Notes: a model not told the origin generated them from the letters alone. A stretch of 64,000 bases of DNA from Streptomyces sp. CBMA291 (GCF_014596525.1 NZ_MSJP01000033.1:60315-124314); one strand, 5' to 3'. Positions 53,062-63,926 are shown, counted from the stretch's first letter. Made by a program: numbers and translations.

Positions 53062-54426
53062 GTGACTGTCGATCTGTCGCAGATCGTGAAGGCGTACGAC
53101 GTCCGCGGAGTGGTCCCCGACCAGTGGGACGAGACCCTGGCCGAGCTGTTCGGCGCCGCCTTCGTACGGGTGACGGACGCCGAGGCGATCGTCATCGGCC
53201 ACGACATGCGCCCCTCGTCGCCCGGTCTCGCGGACGCCTTCGCGCGCGGCGCGGCCCGCCTCGGCGCCGACGTCACCCTGATCGGGCTCTGCTCCACCGA
53301 CCAGCTGTACTACGCCTCCGGCAGCCTCGGCCTGCCCGGCGCCATGTTCACCGCCTCGCACAACCCCGCCCGGTACAACGGCATCAAGATGTGCCGCGCG
53401 GGCGCCGCCCCGGTCGGCCAGGACACCGGTCTCGCCCAGATCCGCGAGCTGGCCGAGCGGTGGTCGGAGACCGGCGCGCCCGAACCCGCCGCCACCCCGG
53501 GCACGGTCACGGAGCGGGACACCCTCACCGACTACGCCGACTATCTGAAGGCGCTGGTCGACCTGACCTCGATCCGCCCCCTCAAGGTGGTCGTCGACGC
53601 GGGCAACGGCATGGGCGGCCACACCGTCCCCACCGTCTTCGAGGGCCTGCCCCTCGACCTCGTGCCGATGTACTTCGAGCTGGACGGCACCTTCCCGAAC
53701 CACGAGGCCAACCCGCTCGACCCGAAGAACATCGTCGACCTCCAGGCCCGCGTCCGGGCCGAGGGCGCCGACCTCGGGCTGGCCTTCGACGGCGACGCCG
53801 ACCGCTGTTTCGTCGTCGACGAGCGCGGCGAGCCCGTCTCCCCGTCCGCGATCACGGCCCTCGTCGCCGCCCGCGAACTGGCCAAGGTCCCCGGCGGCAC
53901 GATCATCCACAACCTGATCACCTCCTGGTCGGTCCCCGAGGTCGTCCGCGAGCAGGGCGGCGAGCCCGTCCGCACCCGCGTCGGCCACTCCTTCATCAAG
54001 GAGGAGATGGCGAAGACCGGCGCCATCTTCGGCGGCGAGCACTCGGCGCACTACTACTTCAAGGACTTCTGGAACGCGGACACCGGCATGCTCGCCGCGC
54101 TCCACGTCCTCGCGGCCCTCGGCGGCCAGGACGGCACCCTCTCCGAGCTGGTCTCCTCGTACGACCGCTACGCCTCCTCCGGCGAGATCAACTCCACCGT
54201 CGCCGACCAGGCGGCGAGCGCGGCCAAGGTCCGCGCGGCGTACGAGTCCGACGACGTCACCCTCGACGAGCTGGACGGCCTCACGGTCACCGCCGAGGAC
54301 TGGTGGTTCAACCTCCGCGCCTCGAACACCGAGCCGCTCCTGCGCCTCAACGTCGAGGCCCGCTCCGCGGTCACCATGGCCAAGGTCCGCGACGAGGTCC
54401 TCGCCCTGGTGCGGGCGACCGACTGA
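53062..54426 (+). CDS. manB: Phosphomannomutase / phosphoglucomutase
   Basis: A 454-residue enzyme of the alpha-D-phosphohexomutase family. The phosphoserine Ser99 is in [16 protein letters not shown], the metal loop is DGDADRC (from Asp243), the sugar-specificity loop is [10 protein letters not shown], and the phosphate-binding [12 protein letters not shown] is near the C-terminus. It interconverts mannose-6-P and mannose-1-P (or the glucose pair). The GTG at 53062 has AGAAGGG about 7 bases upstream and starts the family sequence [14 protein letters not shown]. With manA and the nucleotidylyltransferase it could supply GDP-mannose for mannosylated lipids and glycoproteins. Confidence 0.95.
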   Translation: MTVDLSQIVKAYDVRGVVPDQWDETLAELFGAAFVRVTDAEAIVIGHDMRPSSPGLADAFARGAARLGADVTLIGLCSTDQLYYASGSLGLPGAMFTASHNPARYNGIKMCRAGAAPVGQDTGLAQIRELAERWSETGAPEPAATPGTVTERDTLTDYADYLKALVDLTSIRPLKVVVDAGNGMGGHTVPTVFEGLPLDLVPMYFELDGTFPNHEANPLDPKNIVDLQARVRAEGADLGLAFDGDADRCFVVDERGEPVSPSAITALVAARELAKVPGGTIIHNLITSWSVPEVVREQGGEPVRTRVGHSFIKEEMAKTGAIFGGEHSAHYYFKDFWNADTGMLAALHVLAALGGQDGTLSELVSSYDRYASSGEINSTVADQAASAAKVRAAYESDDVTLDELDGLTVTAEDWWFNLRASNTEPLLRLNVEARSAVTMAKVRDEVLALVRATD

Positions 54427-54533
54427 GCCCGCCACCGGCCCGCCGCCGGGGGACGGGGCGACCCCCGGCCCCCGGCGGTAGGCTGACCTGGCCCGTAGGG
54501 CAGCACACCACCGTTTGTTCGAAGGGACACCCC

Positions 54534-54716
54534 ATGCCGCTCGAAGCCGGCCTCCTGGAGATCCTGGCCTGCCCCGCGTGCCACGCTCCACTGAACGACC
54601 GCACGGCGGACGAGACCCCCGAACTCCTCTGCACCGGCAAGGACTGCGGCCTCGCGTACCCGGTCCGCGACGGCATCCCGGTCCTCCTGACGGACGAGGC
54701 CCGCCGCCCGTCCTGA
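54534..54716 (+). CDS. Trm112-family small zinc protein
   Basis: A 60-residue protein with GAAGGG about 7 bases before its ATG. The Trm112/YcaR pattern is clear: [33 protein letters not shown], with Cys13, Cys16, Cys33 and Cys38 as a probable zinc site. In eukaryotes and archaea Trm112 activates methyltransferases; bacterial members have unclear partners. It sits between manB and a sugar isomerase gene, with a TAGGCT about 50 bases upstream that may be its own -10 box. Confidence 0.9.
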   Translation: MPLEAGLLEILACPACHAPLNDRTADETPELLCTGKDCGLAYPVRDGIPVLLTDEARRPS

Positions 54717-55450
54717 CCCGGACCCCTCCGGCACGAGCACACCGGGGCACCGGGCCCGCCGAGGACCCGTCCCGCCCGCCCCCTCCGCGCACTCCGATAC
54801 GGGGAGGGCCCGGGGCCACCCGCCGCTCCCACCCGGAGCGACCGGACACCCCCGACGGCGGACGTCTTCGACGGCGGAAACCCCCGAGGGCGGAAACCCC
54901 GGAGGGCGGACGCCTCCGACGGCGGACGCCTCCGAGGGCGCCGGGCGAACAGGCCGGACCACCTCCGGCCACGCCCGCCCCGAGCCCCCGGCCCACCCCG
55001 AGGCCACGCCCGGGGACGGTTCACCCACTTGGATCACCAGGGGCGACCGCCGGGGAACGCCACCCTGGGGGAATCCCTGTCAGGGGCGTCCGCCCGGGAT
55101 ACCCCGTGAGGGACGCCCCTGACAGGGACAACCCCTGGGGGATACCCCGTCAGGGGCACCCCTCGGGGAGCCCGCAGGGGCCGGACCTCCAACGGCGCGT
55201 CACCCCCAAGGGGCTTACGGCAAGCCCCGCCGGGGCAACCGTCACCCCCAAGGGACCACCCCTCCGGGAACGCACGGAGCAGCCTCCGCGTCCCTGTGAA
55301 CTCCCGGAAACCCCCGGGAGGGCAGCACCCAAGCCCGACCGCGGGCCGCAGCACAAGCACCCACGACCCGCACCCCGAGAGCCCCACGAGAGCCACCCCG
55401 AGAGCCCCCACCCCGAGAGACCGCCCCCAAGCCCCGCAGGGAGAGCCGCC
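54717..55450. other. 734-bp repeat-rich intergenic region
   Basis: There is no gene that I can support, although one frame stays open by base composition alone. Two repeat zones are visible: GGCGGA(A/C)(A/G)CC(T/C)CCGA-like units of about 15-18 bp at about 54851-54945, and CAGGGGC/CCCTGNC motifs in both orientations at 55035-55180. The region may hold terminators for the Trm112 gene and the leader of the next gene. Confidence 0.6.
55074..55128. terminator. 18-bp perfect inverted repeat
   Basis: TCCCTGTCAGGGGCGTCC (55074-55091) and its exact complement (55111-55128) are separated by 19 bases. It can form a very stable hairpin, either a terminator or a leader structure. It is over 350 bp past the nearest upstream stop. 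Confidence 0.5.
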
Positions 55451-56599
55451 ATGCTCGACGAGACCCTCCTCGACGCCCCGGACGACCTCGCTCTCGCCGA
55501 CCGCCGAGGTCTCCTCCGCGGCGCCGCCGAGGCCGGAGCACGGGTCAGGACCGCCACCCGGCACGCCACCGAGGCCGGCATCGCGGATCTGCGCCCCGAG
55601 GGACGCCCCCGCAGCGTCCTCGTCGCGGGTCCCGGCACGGCCGCCGTCGGCGTCGCCGACCTGATCGGCGCCCTGGCCGGAGCCGCCGCCCCCGTCGTAC
55701 GCCTCCAGCCGACCGGGGTCGCCCCGGCCGCCGGAGCACTGCGCTGGGCCCTGCCCGGCTGGGCCGGTTCCGTCGACCTCCTGCTGCTCCCGACCACGGA
55801 CGGCTCGGAACCCGGCCTCGCGCTCCTCGCGGAGCAGGCGTACCGGCGCGGGATCACCGTGGTCGCCGTCGCCCCGAAGGCCTCACCGCTCGCGGAGACC
55901 GTCAGCGGCTCGGTGGGCCTCTTCGTGCCCATGGCCGTCACCCCGAACGAGGCGCCCGACGAGTACGCCGAGAACATCGCCGCGAGCCCCGGCGCCCTCT
56001 GGGCCCTGTTCACCCCCCTCCTCGCCCTCCTCGACCGGGTCGGGCTCCTGGAGGCGCCCCCCGAGACGCTGGAGAAGGTCGCGGACCGCCTGGACCGCAC
56101 GGCCGAGCGCTGCGGCCCGGCCATCGCCACCTACCACAACCCGGCCAAGACCCTCGCCGCCGAACTCGCCGACTCCCTGCCGCTGATCTGGACCGAAGGC
56201 CCGGCGGCGGGCCCCGCCGGCCGCCGCTTCGCCGCCGTCCTCGCCGAACTCGCCGGACTCCCCGCGCTCGCCGCGGAACTCCCCGAGGCGCTCCCCGCGC
56301 ACGGCGTCCTGCTGGCGGGCGACTACGCGGCCGGCGCGGACCCGGACGACTTCTTCCGCGACCGCGTCGAGGAGGCCCAGGCGCTCCGGGCCCGGGTGGT
56401 CCTCCTCCGCGACCGCCCGGCCGACGGCCTGACGGCCGCGCAGGCCGCCCGCGAACTGGCCCTCGGCCACGGAACGGCCATCAGCGAACTGGAACCCGAG
56501 GAGGGCGGCGACCTGGAACGGCTCGCGGAACTCCTCGCGGTCACCGACTTCGCCGCCGTCTACCTGGCCCTGGCCACCCCCGGCCGCGCGACCCCCTGA
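55451..56599 (+). CDS. SIS-domain sugar-phosphate isomerase-like protein
   Basis: A 382-residue protein. Two SIS folds are suggested: one around VLVAGPGTAAVGVADLIGAL (about 55-190), another around 245-380. It resembles the bifunctional phosphoglucose/phosphomannose isomerase family. That family's catalytic SYSG-like loop is not obvious here (LLLPTTDGSEP occupies the place), so activity is uncertain. The ATG at 55451 has GGGAGAG about 5 bases upstream. It lies directly before manA, so a regulatory or isomerase role in mannose-6-P metabolism is likely. Confidence 0.85.
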   Translation: MLDETLLDAPDDLALADRRGLLRGAAEAGARVRTATRHATEAGIADLRPEGRPRSVLVAGPGTAAVGVADLIGALAGAAAPVVRLQPTGVAPAAGALRWALPGWAGSVDLLLLPTTDGSEPGLALLAEQAYRRGITVVAVAPKASPLAETVSGSVGLFVPMAVTPNEAPDEYAENIAASPGALWALFTPLLALLDRVGLLEAPPETLEKVADRLDRTAERCGPAIATYHNPAKTLAAELADSLPLIWTEGPAAGPAGRRFAAVLAELAGLPALAAELPEALPAHGVLLAGDYAAGADPDDFFRDRVEEAQALRARVVLLRDRPADGLTAAQAARELALGHGTAISELEPEEGGDLERLAELLAVTDFAAVYLALATPGRATP

Positions 56600-56754
56600 A
56601 GCCCGGCCACACGCCCGCACCTCCCTGAAACCGGCCGCGCAACCTCCCGAAACCCGGCCCACAGTCCCCCGTAACCCCCTGGTCACCCGACCCCTGTCAC
56701 CTGTCTCCCGACCCTTCGCACACCCCGTCACCACCCGAGGAGCTGACAGGCACC

Positions 56755-57906
56755 ATGGACCGCCTCGTCACCACCGTCCGTCCCTACGCCTGGGGCTCCA
56801 CGACGGCCATCCCGCGACTGCTCGGCGTCGCCCCCACCGGCGAACCGCAGGCCGAGATGTGGATGGGCGCCCACCCCGGCGCCCCCTCCGGCACCGAGCG
56901 CGGACCGCTGAACCAGCTCATCGACGCCGACCCCGTACGCGAACTCGGCCGCCCCTCCGTGGACAAGTTCGGCCCCCACCTGCCGTTCCTCCTCAAGGTG
57001 CTCGCCGCAGGCGCCCCCCTCTCCCTCCAGGTCCACCCCGACCTGGCGGGCGCCAAGGCCGGTTTCGCGGCCGAGGAAGCCGCCGGAATCCCGGTCGACG
57101 CCCCCCACCGCACCTACAAGGACGCCAACCACAAACCCGAACTGATCTGCGCCCTCACCCCCTTCGAGGGCCTGTGCGGCTTCCGCGCCCCCGCCGCGAC
57201 CGCCGACCTCGTCGAGGCGCTCGGCGTCGACGCGCTCAAGCCGTACGTCGACCTGCTCCGCGCCCACCCCGAAGAGGCCGCGCTCCGCGAAGTCCTGACG
57301 GCGCTGCTCACCGCCGACCCGGACGAGATGGCCGAGACCGTCGCCGAGGCGGCCGCCGCCGCCGACCGGCTCGGCGGCGCCCACGCCCCGTACGCGAGCC
57401 TCGCCCACCACTACCCCCGCGACCCCGGCGTCATCGCCGCCATGCTGCTCAACCACGTCCGGCTCCAGCCCGGCGAAGCCCTCTACCTGGGCGCGGGCGT
57501 CCCGCACGCCTACCTCGACGGCCTCGGCGTCGAGATCATGGCCAACTCCGACAACGTGCTGCGCTGCGGGCTCACCCCCAAGCACGTCGACGTCCCCGAA
57601 CTCCTGCGGGTCGTCCGCTTCGAGCCCGCCGACCCGGGCATCCTGCGCCCCGAGGCCTCCCCGACCGGCGAGGAGGTCTACGACACCCCGACCGACGAGT
57701 TCCGCCTCTCGCGGTTCGTCCGAGCCGAGGGCGCGGCGCCGACCGATCTGACGGCCGCCACCCCGCAGATCCTGCTCGCCGTCGCGGGCCGCCCGGTGGC
57801 GGGCGGGCTGCCCCTCGGCCCCGGCGGCTCGGTCTTCGTCCCGGCGGGCGAAAACGTCCAGCTCACGGGCGCGGGGACGGTCTTCCGGGCCACCGTGGTG
57901 GCCTGA
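56755..57906 (+). CDS. manA: Mannose-6-phosphate isomerase, class I
   Basis: A 383-residue zinc isomerase that interconverts fructose-6-P and mannose-6-P. The family opening RLVTTVRPYAWGSTTAIPRL and the zinc ligands in LSLQVHPDLAGA (His), YKDANHKPELICAL (His and Glu) and YLGAGVPHAYLDGLGVEIM (His) are all in place. The C-terminus is a second cupin barrel. The ATG follows a GAGGAGCTGACAGG stretch. It acts just before ManB in GDP-mannose formation. Confidence 0.96.
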   Translation: MDRLVTTVRPYAWGSTTAIPRLLGVAPTGEPQAEMWMGAHPGAPSGTERGPLNQLIDADPVRELGRPSVDKFGPHLPFLLKVLAAGAPLSLQVHPDLAGAKAGFAAEEAAGIPVDAPHRTYKDANHKPELICALTPFEGLCGFRAPAATADLVEALGVDALKPYVDLLRAHPEEAALREVLTALLTADPDEMAETVAEAAAAADRLGGAHAPYASLAHHYPRDPGVIAAMLLNHVRLQPGEALYLGAGVPHAYLDGLGVEIMANSDNVLRCGLTPKHVDVPELLRVVRFEPADPGILRPEASPTGEEVYDTPTDEFRLSRFVRAEGAAPTDLTAATPQILLAVAGRPVAGGLPLGPGGSVFVPAGENVQLTGAGTVFRATVVA

Positions 57907-57972
57907 TGCGAGAATGACCGGCCGAACCGCGGCCGCAGAGCCGGTGCACCCACGAAGGGATCCCGTACATCC

Positions 57973-58938
57973 ATGAGCGCTTCAGGCGGAACCAAGGCGA
58001 TCGTGGCGGCACTCGCCGCCAACCTGTCGATCGCCGTAGCGAAGTTCGTGGCGTTCCTCTTCAGCGGTTCGTCGTCGATGCTCGCGGAGAGCGTCCACTC
58101 GCTCGCCGACTCCGGAAACCAGGGCCTGCTCCTCCTCGGCGGCAAGAAGGCCCAGCGCGAGGCCACCCCGCAACACCCCTTCGGCTACGGGCGCGAGCGG
58201 TACATCTACGCCTTCCTCGTCTCGATCGTCCTCTTCTCCGTCGGTGGCATGTTCGCCGTCTACGAGGGCTACGAGAAGATCCAGCACCCGCACCCGGTCG
58301 AGGCCTGGTACTGGCCGGTCGGCGTCCTGCTCTTCGCGATCGTCGCGGAGTCGTTCTCCTTCCGCACCGCCATCAAGGAGTCGAACCCGCTGCGCGGCTC
58401 GCTCTCCTGGCGCGAGTTCGTGCGCCGTGCCAAGGCCCCCGAGCTGCCCGTCGTCCTCCTGGAGGACTTCGGCGCCCTCGTCGGTCTGGTCCTCGCCCTC
58501 GGCGGCGTCGGCCTCGCCCTGCTCACCGGCGACGGCGTCTGGGACGGCGTCGGCACCCTCTGCATCGGCATCCTCCTCATCCTGATCGCGATCGTGCTCG
58601 CCGCCGAGACCAAGTCGCTGCTGCTCGGCGAGGCGGCGGGCATCGACGAGGTCCGGAAGATCGAGGACGCGGTCGTCGACGGCGACACCGTCACCCGCCT
58701 CATCCACATGCGTACGCTCCACCTCGGCCCGGAGGAGCTGCTCGTCGCCGCCAAGATCGCCGTACGGCACGACGACTCGGCCGCCGAGATCGCCGACGCC
58801 ATCAACGCTGCCGAGGCCCGCATCCGCGCCGCCGTCCCGATCGCCCGGGTCATCTACCTGGAGCCCGACATCTACAGCGAGGCGGCTGCCGCGGCCGGGA
58901 AGAACCCCGCGAAGAACCCCGGAACCCCCGCGCACTGA
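57973..58938 (+). CDS. Cation diffusion facilitator (CDF) metal transporter
   Basis: A 321-residue membrane protein. Five or six spans are seen; the metal site of helix 2 is in SSSMLAESVHSLADSGNQ (the His and Asp of an HxxxD-like pair), and that of helix 5 is in VVLLEDFGALVGLVLAL. A cytoplasmic domain from about residue 215 (EVRKIEDAVVDGDTV) is the CDF dimerisation fold. It should export Zn2+, Fe2+ or a similar ion against protons; the ion cannot be read from the sequence. The ATG is 66 bp after manA, perhaps in the same transcript. Confidence 0.9.
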   Translation: MSASGGTKAIVAALAANLSIAVAKFVAFLFSGSSSMLAESVHSLADSGNQGLLLLGGKKAQREATPQHPFGYGRERYIYAFLVSIVLFSVGGMFAVYEGYEKIQHPHPVEAWYWPVGVLLFAIVAESFSFRTAIKESNPLRGSLSWREFVRRAKAPELPVVLLEDFGALVGLVLALGGVGLALLTGDGVWDGVGTLCIGILLILIAIVLAAETKSLLLGEAAGIDEVRKIEDAVVDGDTVTRLIHMRTLHLGPEELLVAAKIAVRHDDSAAEIADAINAAEARIRAAVPIARVIYLEPDIYSEAAAAAGKNPAKNPGTPAH

Positions 58939-58960
58939 CCCGCTCCGGCACCGTTTTTCC

Positions 58961-59006
58961 CGAGACCCCCGAGACCCCCTGTGACCAGGGAGCCCCGGGG
59001 GTCTCG
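58961..59006 (+). terminator. Terminator after the CDF gene
   Basis: CGAGACCCCCG and its complement (58961-58971 / 58996-59006) pair around an inner CCCT/AGGG hairpin, 22 bp past the stop. A second copy, GAGACCCCC, gives an alternative left arm. Confidence 0.75.
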
Positions 59007-59076
59007 CAGAGGAGTACGCGCCCCGGCGGCGGCCCCCCGGCCGGAGACGGACTGTGGTCCGCCGCCCCGATCGGTG

Positions 59077-59082
59077 TAGATT
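59077..59082 (+). promoter_or_regulatory. Possible -10 box of ahcY (TAGATT)
   Basis: TAGATT is the same hexamer as in the first rRNA promoter of this window; the -35 region is weak (TGTGGT at an 18-bp spacing). It would give a leader of about 175 bases. I searched this leader for the SAH riboswitch core and did not find it. Confidence 0.35.
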
Positions 59083-59261
59083 CGTGACCAGCCAGACGTC
59101 GCTGCTGATGGCGGTCGGGCGGTCCGCGAGGACCGGCCGAGGGAGAGAGGGCCTCCGACGACGGCACCGTGGAAGACCCCGGACACCCGTGTGCCCAGGG
59201 CGCTCCGTGGCGCCCGGCGCCACCGACCCTCACCACCGCACCCACGAGGAGCAGCCCCGTC

Positions 59262-60716
<1,455 letters not shown>

Positions 60717-60778
60717 TGACCCGGACGGCGGCGCCCGCGCGCTGACGCGACCCCGCCCCGGACACCCGTAGAGGAATC

Positions 60779-60816
60779 AGGCAGGCCCCCCGCACCCCCG
60801 TGCCGGGGGCCTGCCT
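60779..60816 (+). terminator. Terminator of ahcY
   Basis: AGGCAGGCCCCC and its complement form a 12-bp stem with a 14-base loop, 62 bp past the stop. Confidence 0.85.
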
Positions 60817-60855
60817 CGTCCCGTACCACCGCTCCCGGAAGCCACCCGAGGACCC

Positions 60856-61470
60856 ATGCCCCGCGGCCGATATTCGCTCCATGACCCGCACGACCACACC
60901 CCCCTCGGCGAAGAACACTTCCACTGCGCGCCCGGCCCCTCCGGCTGGCGCTACGTCTCGCAGACCACCACCCCCTCCGGCGACCACCGGGGCTCCGTCG
61001 ACCTGGCCGTCGACGAACTCGGCCGCCCCCTCCGGCTCGAACTCCACGCCGCCGGCTGGCAGGTCCGCGGCGCGGCCCTCGACGGCGTCACCTGGGTCCG
61101 TACGGACCCCACCGGAACCGATGCCACCGAAGGCACTGTGCGCGCCCACGCCTTCACCGGCACCTCCCCGGCGTTCCTCGTCGCCCTCACGCGACTCCTG
61201 CGCCTCACCCCCGCATCCCCGGAGACCCGTGTCAGGCTCGTCGCCTTCACGGACCCCGTGCTCGCCCCCCTCACGCTCGACCAGTCCTGGGCCCTGTTGG
61301 GAAGTGAAGCGCACCCCACTGACAACGGCCCCCTGATGGTGGACGAGTACCAGGTCAGCGGCTTGGAGACGGGCGAGAGGCACACGGTCCACATCGCCGG
61401 GGACGTCGTCCTCGCGGCCCCCGGCATCGAACTCGAAGCCCTGGACACCCCGCCCTCGCTCTTCCCCTGA
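60856..61470 (+). CDS. Hypothetical cytoplasmic protein
   Basis: A 204-residue soluble protein with no signal peptide or membrane segment. It opens with a His-rich stretch (LHDPHDHTPLGEEHFHCAPG) and GWRYVSQTTTPSG, followed by a beta-rich centre (VDLAVDELGRPLRLELHAAG) and a C-terminal half with EYQVSGLETGERHTVHIAGD. I do not recognise the family. The start is the ATG at 60856 directly after GAGGACCC. It stands alone between ahcY and the convergent RDD gene. The alternation of short beta strands suggests a lipid- or ligand-binding barrel, but this is only a guess. Confidence 0.7.
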   Translation: MPRGRYSLHDPHDHTPLGEEHFHCAPGPSGWRYVSQTTTPSGDHRGSVDLAVDELGRPLRLELHAAGWQVRGAALDGVTWVRTDPTGTDATEGTVRAHAFTGTSPAFLVALTRLLRLTPASPETRVRLVAFTDPVLAPLTLDQSWALLGSEAHPTDNGPLMVDEYQVSGLETGERHTVHIAGDVVLAAPGIELEALDTPPSLFP

Positions 61471-61503
61471 CGTCCCTCACCGGCCGACCGACCCCGCACC
61501 GGC

Positions 61504-62421
61504 TCAGGCGGGAGGGACGAAACCAGTGGCGGGACCAGGGGCGGATCCAGGTGCGGACCCAGCGGCGGGACCAGCAGGGGAACCAGTGGGGGACGGCCCC
61601 GCGACCCGGCCCGGCCCCGGACCGGGGCCCTGGACCACACCAGCCCAGCCGGTACCCCCACCCCCGACCCCCGAGGAAAGCGCCCGCCGGGCCTCCCGCG
61701 CGTGCCGCTCGGCGACCACCCCCGCCACATACGCCTCGGCCGGCACCCCCGGCGGCGGAGGCGTCCCGGTCCGCGCCGCCAGCTCGTCGGCCAGCCGCTC
61801 CGCCACCCGCCGCCCCACCGCCGGATCCAGCTCCCGCACGCGCGTCAGGTACTGCCGGGCCTCCAGCCACAGCGCCTCGGGCACGGCGGAGAGGTCGAGC
61901 CCGGCGAACCGGCCCACCAGCCACGGGGGAGACGGGGGCACGACAGCGGCCCGCGCGGCCCCCGGTATCCGCTCCCGCACCACCAGCGTCCCGGCGAAGA
62001 CGTCCCCGAGCCGCCGCCCGCGCTCCGACACCGACGAGGCGACACAGGCGACGACCCCGAAGGTCATCAGGATCTCCACGACCCCCATCGCCCCGCGCAC
62101 CAGCGCGTGCCGGAACCGGATCGGCCCGCCGTCGTCCCGCACCACCCGCAGCCCACAGATCAGCTTCCCGAGCGACCGCCCGTGCGAAAGCGTCTCCACC
62201 GCGATCGGCGCCCCCACCAGGATCAGCAGGAAGGAGGCGACGGACACCGCCGCGACGGCCGCCCCGTCGAGCGAGGCCGTGGCGACCGTGAGCGCGAGCA
62301 TGACGGTCAGATAAACCGCCCACACCACCACCAGGTCGACGAGCACCGCGAGCGCCCGGCTCGGCAGCCGCGCGGGCTCCAACCCCAGGACGACGGCATC
62401 CCCCGTCACGAGTCCACTCAC
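61504..62421 (-). CDS. RDD-family membrane protein
   Basis: A 305-residue protein. The RDD signature is in LEPARLPSRALAVLVDLVVV (Arg-Asp near the first helix), with further helices to about residue 150 and the conserved SHGRSLGKLICGLRVVRDDG loop. The remainder (about 170-305) is cytoplasmic: a helical segment, then a Gly/Pro/Ala-rich disordered tail. The GTG at 62421 gives the family N-terminus. It is divergent from the SpoIIM-like gene; the two form a conserved pair in Streptomyces as I recall. Function unknown, possibly transport or envelope maintenance. Confidence 0.87.
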   Translation of the reverse strand: MSGLVTGDAVVLGLEPARLPSRALAVLVDLVVVWAVYLTVMLALTVATASLDGAAVAAVSVASFLLILVGAPIAVETLSHGRSLGKLICGLRVVRDDGGPIRFRHALVRGAMGVVEILMTFGVVACVASSVSERGRRLGDVFAGTLVVRERIPGAARAAVVPPSPPWLVGRFAGLDLSAVPEALWLEARQYLTRVRELDPAVGRRVAERLADELAARTGTPPPPGVPAEAYVAGVVAERHAREARRALSSGVGGGGTGWAGVVQGPGPGPGRVAGPSPTGSPAGPAAGSAPGSAPGPATGFVPPA

Positions 62422-62542
62422 GGCACCCACCCGCCTCCCGACCTTCCCGGACCCCTCCGAACGCCAGTCTGCCAAGCTGACCGGCAACGCGCCGCAGTAG
62501 TACGGACCCGTCCGCAGCCGATGCCTGGAGCAGCCGCCGATC

Positions 62543-63550
62543 ATGGACCTCGACGTCTACGCCACCGCCCACCGCGCCGAGTGGGAACGCCTCGACCACC
62601 TGCTGCGCCGGGGCCGGAAGCTCACCGGAGCCGAGGCCGACGAACTCGTCGCGCTCTACCAGCGCACGGCCACCCATCTGTCGATCGTCCAGTCCAGCGC
62701 CCCGGACCCGGTGCTCACGGCCGGACTCACCTCCTTGGTGGCCCGCGCCCGCGCCACCGTCACGGGCACCCGCCGCGCCTCCTGGCACGACGCGGCCCGT
62801 TTCCTCACGGCCGGCTTCCCGGCGGCGGTCTACCGCTCCCGCCACTGGTGGGTCCCCACCGCCGTCCTCTCCACCCTGCTCGCCGTGCTGATCGGCTGGT
62901 GGGTCGCCGCGCACCCGGAGGTGCGGGCGTCGATCGGGGCATCCGCCGACCTCCGCGAGATGACCCGCCCCGGAGGGCAGTACGAGACGTACTACTCCAG
63001 CCACCCGGCGGCTTCCTTCGCCGCCCAGGTCTGGACGAACAACGCCCAGGCCGCCGCCCTGTGCCTGGTCCTGGGCGCGTTCCTGGGCATCCCGGTGCTC
63101 TGGATCCTGTTCATGAACATGCTGAACGTGGGCGTCGGCATCGGCCTGATGGCCTCGGTGGGCCGCCTCGACGTCTTCCTGGGCCTGATCCTTCCCCATG
63201 GCCTGCTCGAACTGACGGCCGTCTTCGTGGCCGCGGGCACGGGCCTGCGCCTCGGCTGGACGCTCGTCGAACCGGGCCCCACCACCCGCCGCGCCGCCCT
63301 CGCCGAGCGGGGCCGGGCCGCCGTAGGCATGGCGATCGGCCTGGCCCTGGTGCTCTTCGTCTCGGGCCTGATCGAAGGCTTCGTCACCCCTTCGAACCTC
63401 CCCACCTGGGCCCGTATCGGCATCGGCATCACCGCTGAGCTGGCCTTTCTGATGTACGTGTACGTGCTCGGCGGCCGAGCGGCCCGCGCCGGCGACCGGG
63501 GTGACCTGGCGGAGCCCGACCGCAGCGCCGAGCTGCCCACCGCCGCCTGA
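62543..63550 (+). CDS. Stage II sporulation protein M-like membrane protein (DUF95)
   Basis: A 335-residue protein. A helical cytoplasmic region (1-95) precedes five or six membrane spans. SSHPAASFAAQVWTNNAQAA (about 150-170), with the NN pair next to a helix, and LLPHGLLELTAVFVAAGTGL-like LILPHGLLELTAVFVAAG are characteristic of the SpoIIM/DUF95 family. In Bacillus, SpoIIM holds peptidoglycan hydrolases at the septum; the Streptomyces role is not known. The ATG at 62543 lies 120 bp from the divergent RDD start. Confidence 0.9.
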   Translation: MDLDVYATAHRAEWERLDHLLRRGRKLTGAEADELVALYQRTATHLSIVQSSAPDPVLTAGLTSLVARARATVTGTRRASWHDAARFLTAGFPAAVYRSRHWWVPTAVLSTLLAVLIGWWVAAHPEVRASIGASADLREMTRPGGQYETYYSSHPAASFAAQVWTNNAQAAALCLVLGAFLGIPVLWILFMNMLNVGVGIGLMASVGRLDVFLGLILPHGLLELTAVFVAAGTGLRLGWTLVEPGPTTRRAALAERGRAAVGMAIGLALVLFVSGLIEGFVTPSNLPTWARIGIGITAELAFLMYVYVLGGRAARAGDRGDLAEPDRSAELPTAA

Positions 63551-63603
63551 TGTGCGGACCACCCCGCTGACCTGCTAAGGTCCTCCGGTGCCCACAAAAG
63601 CCA

Positions 63604-63632
63604 TTGACATGGCAGGCGTGGAGAGGTAGATT
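63604..63632 (+). promoter_or_regulatory. rRNA operon promoter 1 (TTGACA-17-TAGATT)
   Basis: A perfect -35 hexamer and a good -10 with a 17-bp spacer, in an AT-rich stretch after the SpoIIM-like gene. The downstream leader shows that it belongs to an rRNA operon. Confidence 0.8.
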
Positions 63633-63650
63633 CAAACGGTTGCCTAGAAC

Positions 63651-63679
63651 TGGACAGTTCGGCAGCGACCAAGTAAAGT
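63651..63679 (+). promoter_or_regulatory. rRNA operon promoter 2 (TGGACA-17-TAAAGT)
   Basis: The second promoter-like pair, 47 bp after the first, again with a 17-bp spacer. Confidence 0.65.
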
Positions 63680-63771
63680 CTCATCTCACTCCGGTCCGGA
63701 ATTTCATTCCACGGAGTCACCTCGATTCTCATCCGAATCACCAAAGCCACCGATTAGGTCGGCCCAAATGA

Positions 63772-63875
63772 TTCTGATAAAGTCGGAAACGTCGAAAGGC
63801 CCCCGGAGTGAAAACAAAAGGGACCGGAAAGCGCCGAGGAAATCGGGTCGGAAAGATCTGATAGAGTCGGAAACG
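63772..63875 (+). promoter_or_regulatory. rRNA operon promoters 3 and 4 (repeated TCTGATARAGTCGGAAACG)
   Basis: The 19-mer TCTGATAAAGTCGGAAACG (from 63773) recurs with one change (TAGAGT) from 63857. TAAAGT and TAGAGT are the -10 boxes (63778 and 63862), 84 bp apart. -35 boxes are poor (TTAGGT before the third). Tandem promoters of this kind are typical of Streptomyces rRNA operons. Confidence 0.7.
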
Positions 63876-63926
63876 AAGGAAGCGCCCGGAGGGCCTGGAA
63901 ACAGGAACGAAGGAAGCGTCCGCACC

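Noticed and set aside
54515..55450. Long N-terminal extension of the SIS protein (open frame of about 310 codons)
   Set aside because: The sequence is Pro/Arg/Gly repeat without any domain, is open only because of high GC, and a clear ribosome site lies before the ATG at 55451.
59007..59261. SAH riboswitch in the ahcY leader
   Set aside because: I looked for the conserved GAGGAGCGCUGC-like core and its pairing partners and did not find them; CCGAGGGAGAGAGG is only a weak resemblance.
61355..63562. Antisense frame across the RDD and SpoIIM-like genes
   Set aside because: It crosses two well-supported genes and shows no protein-like features.
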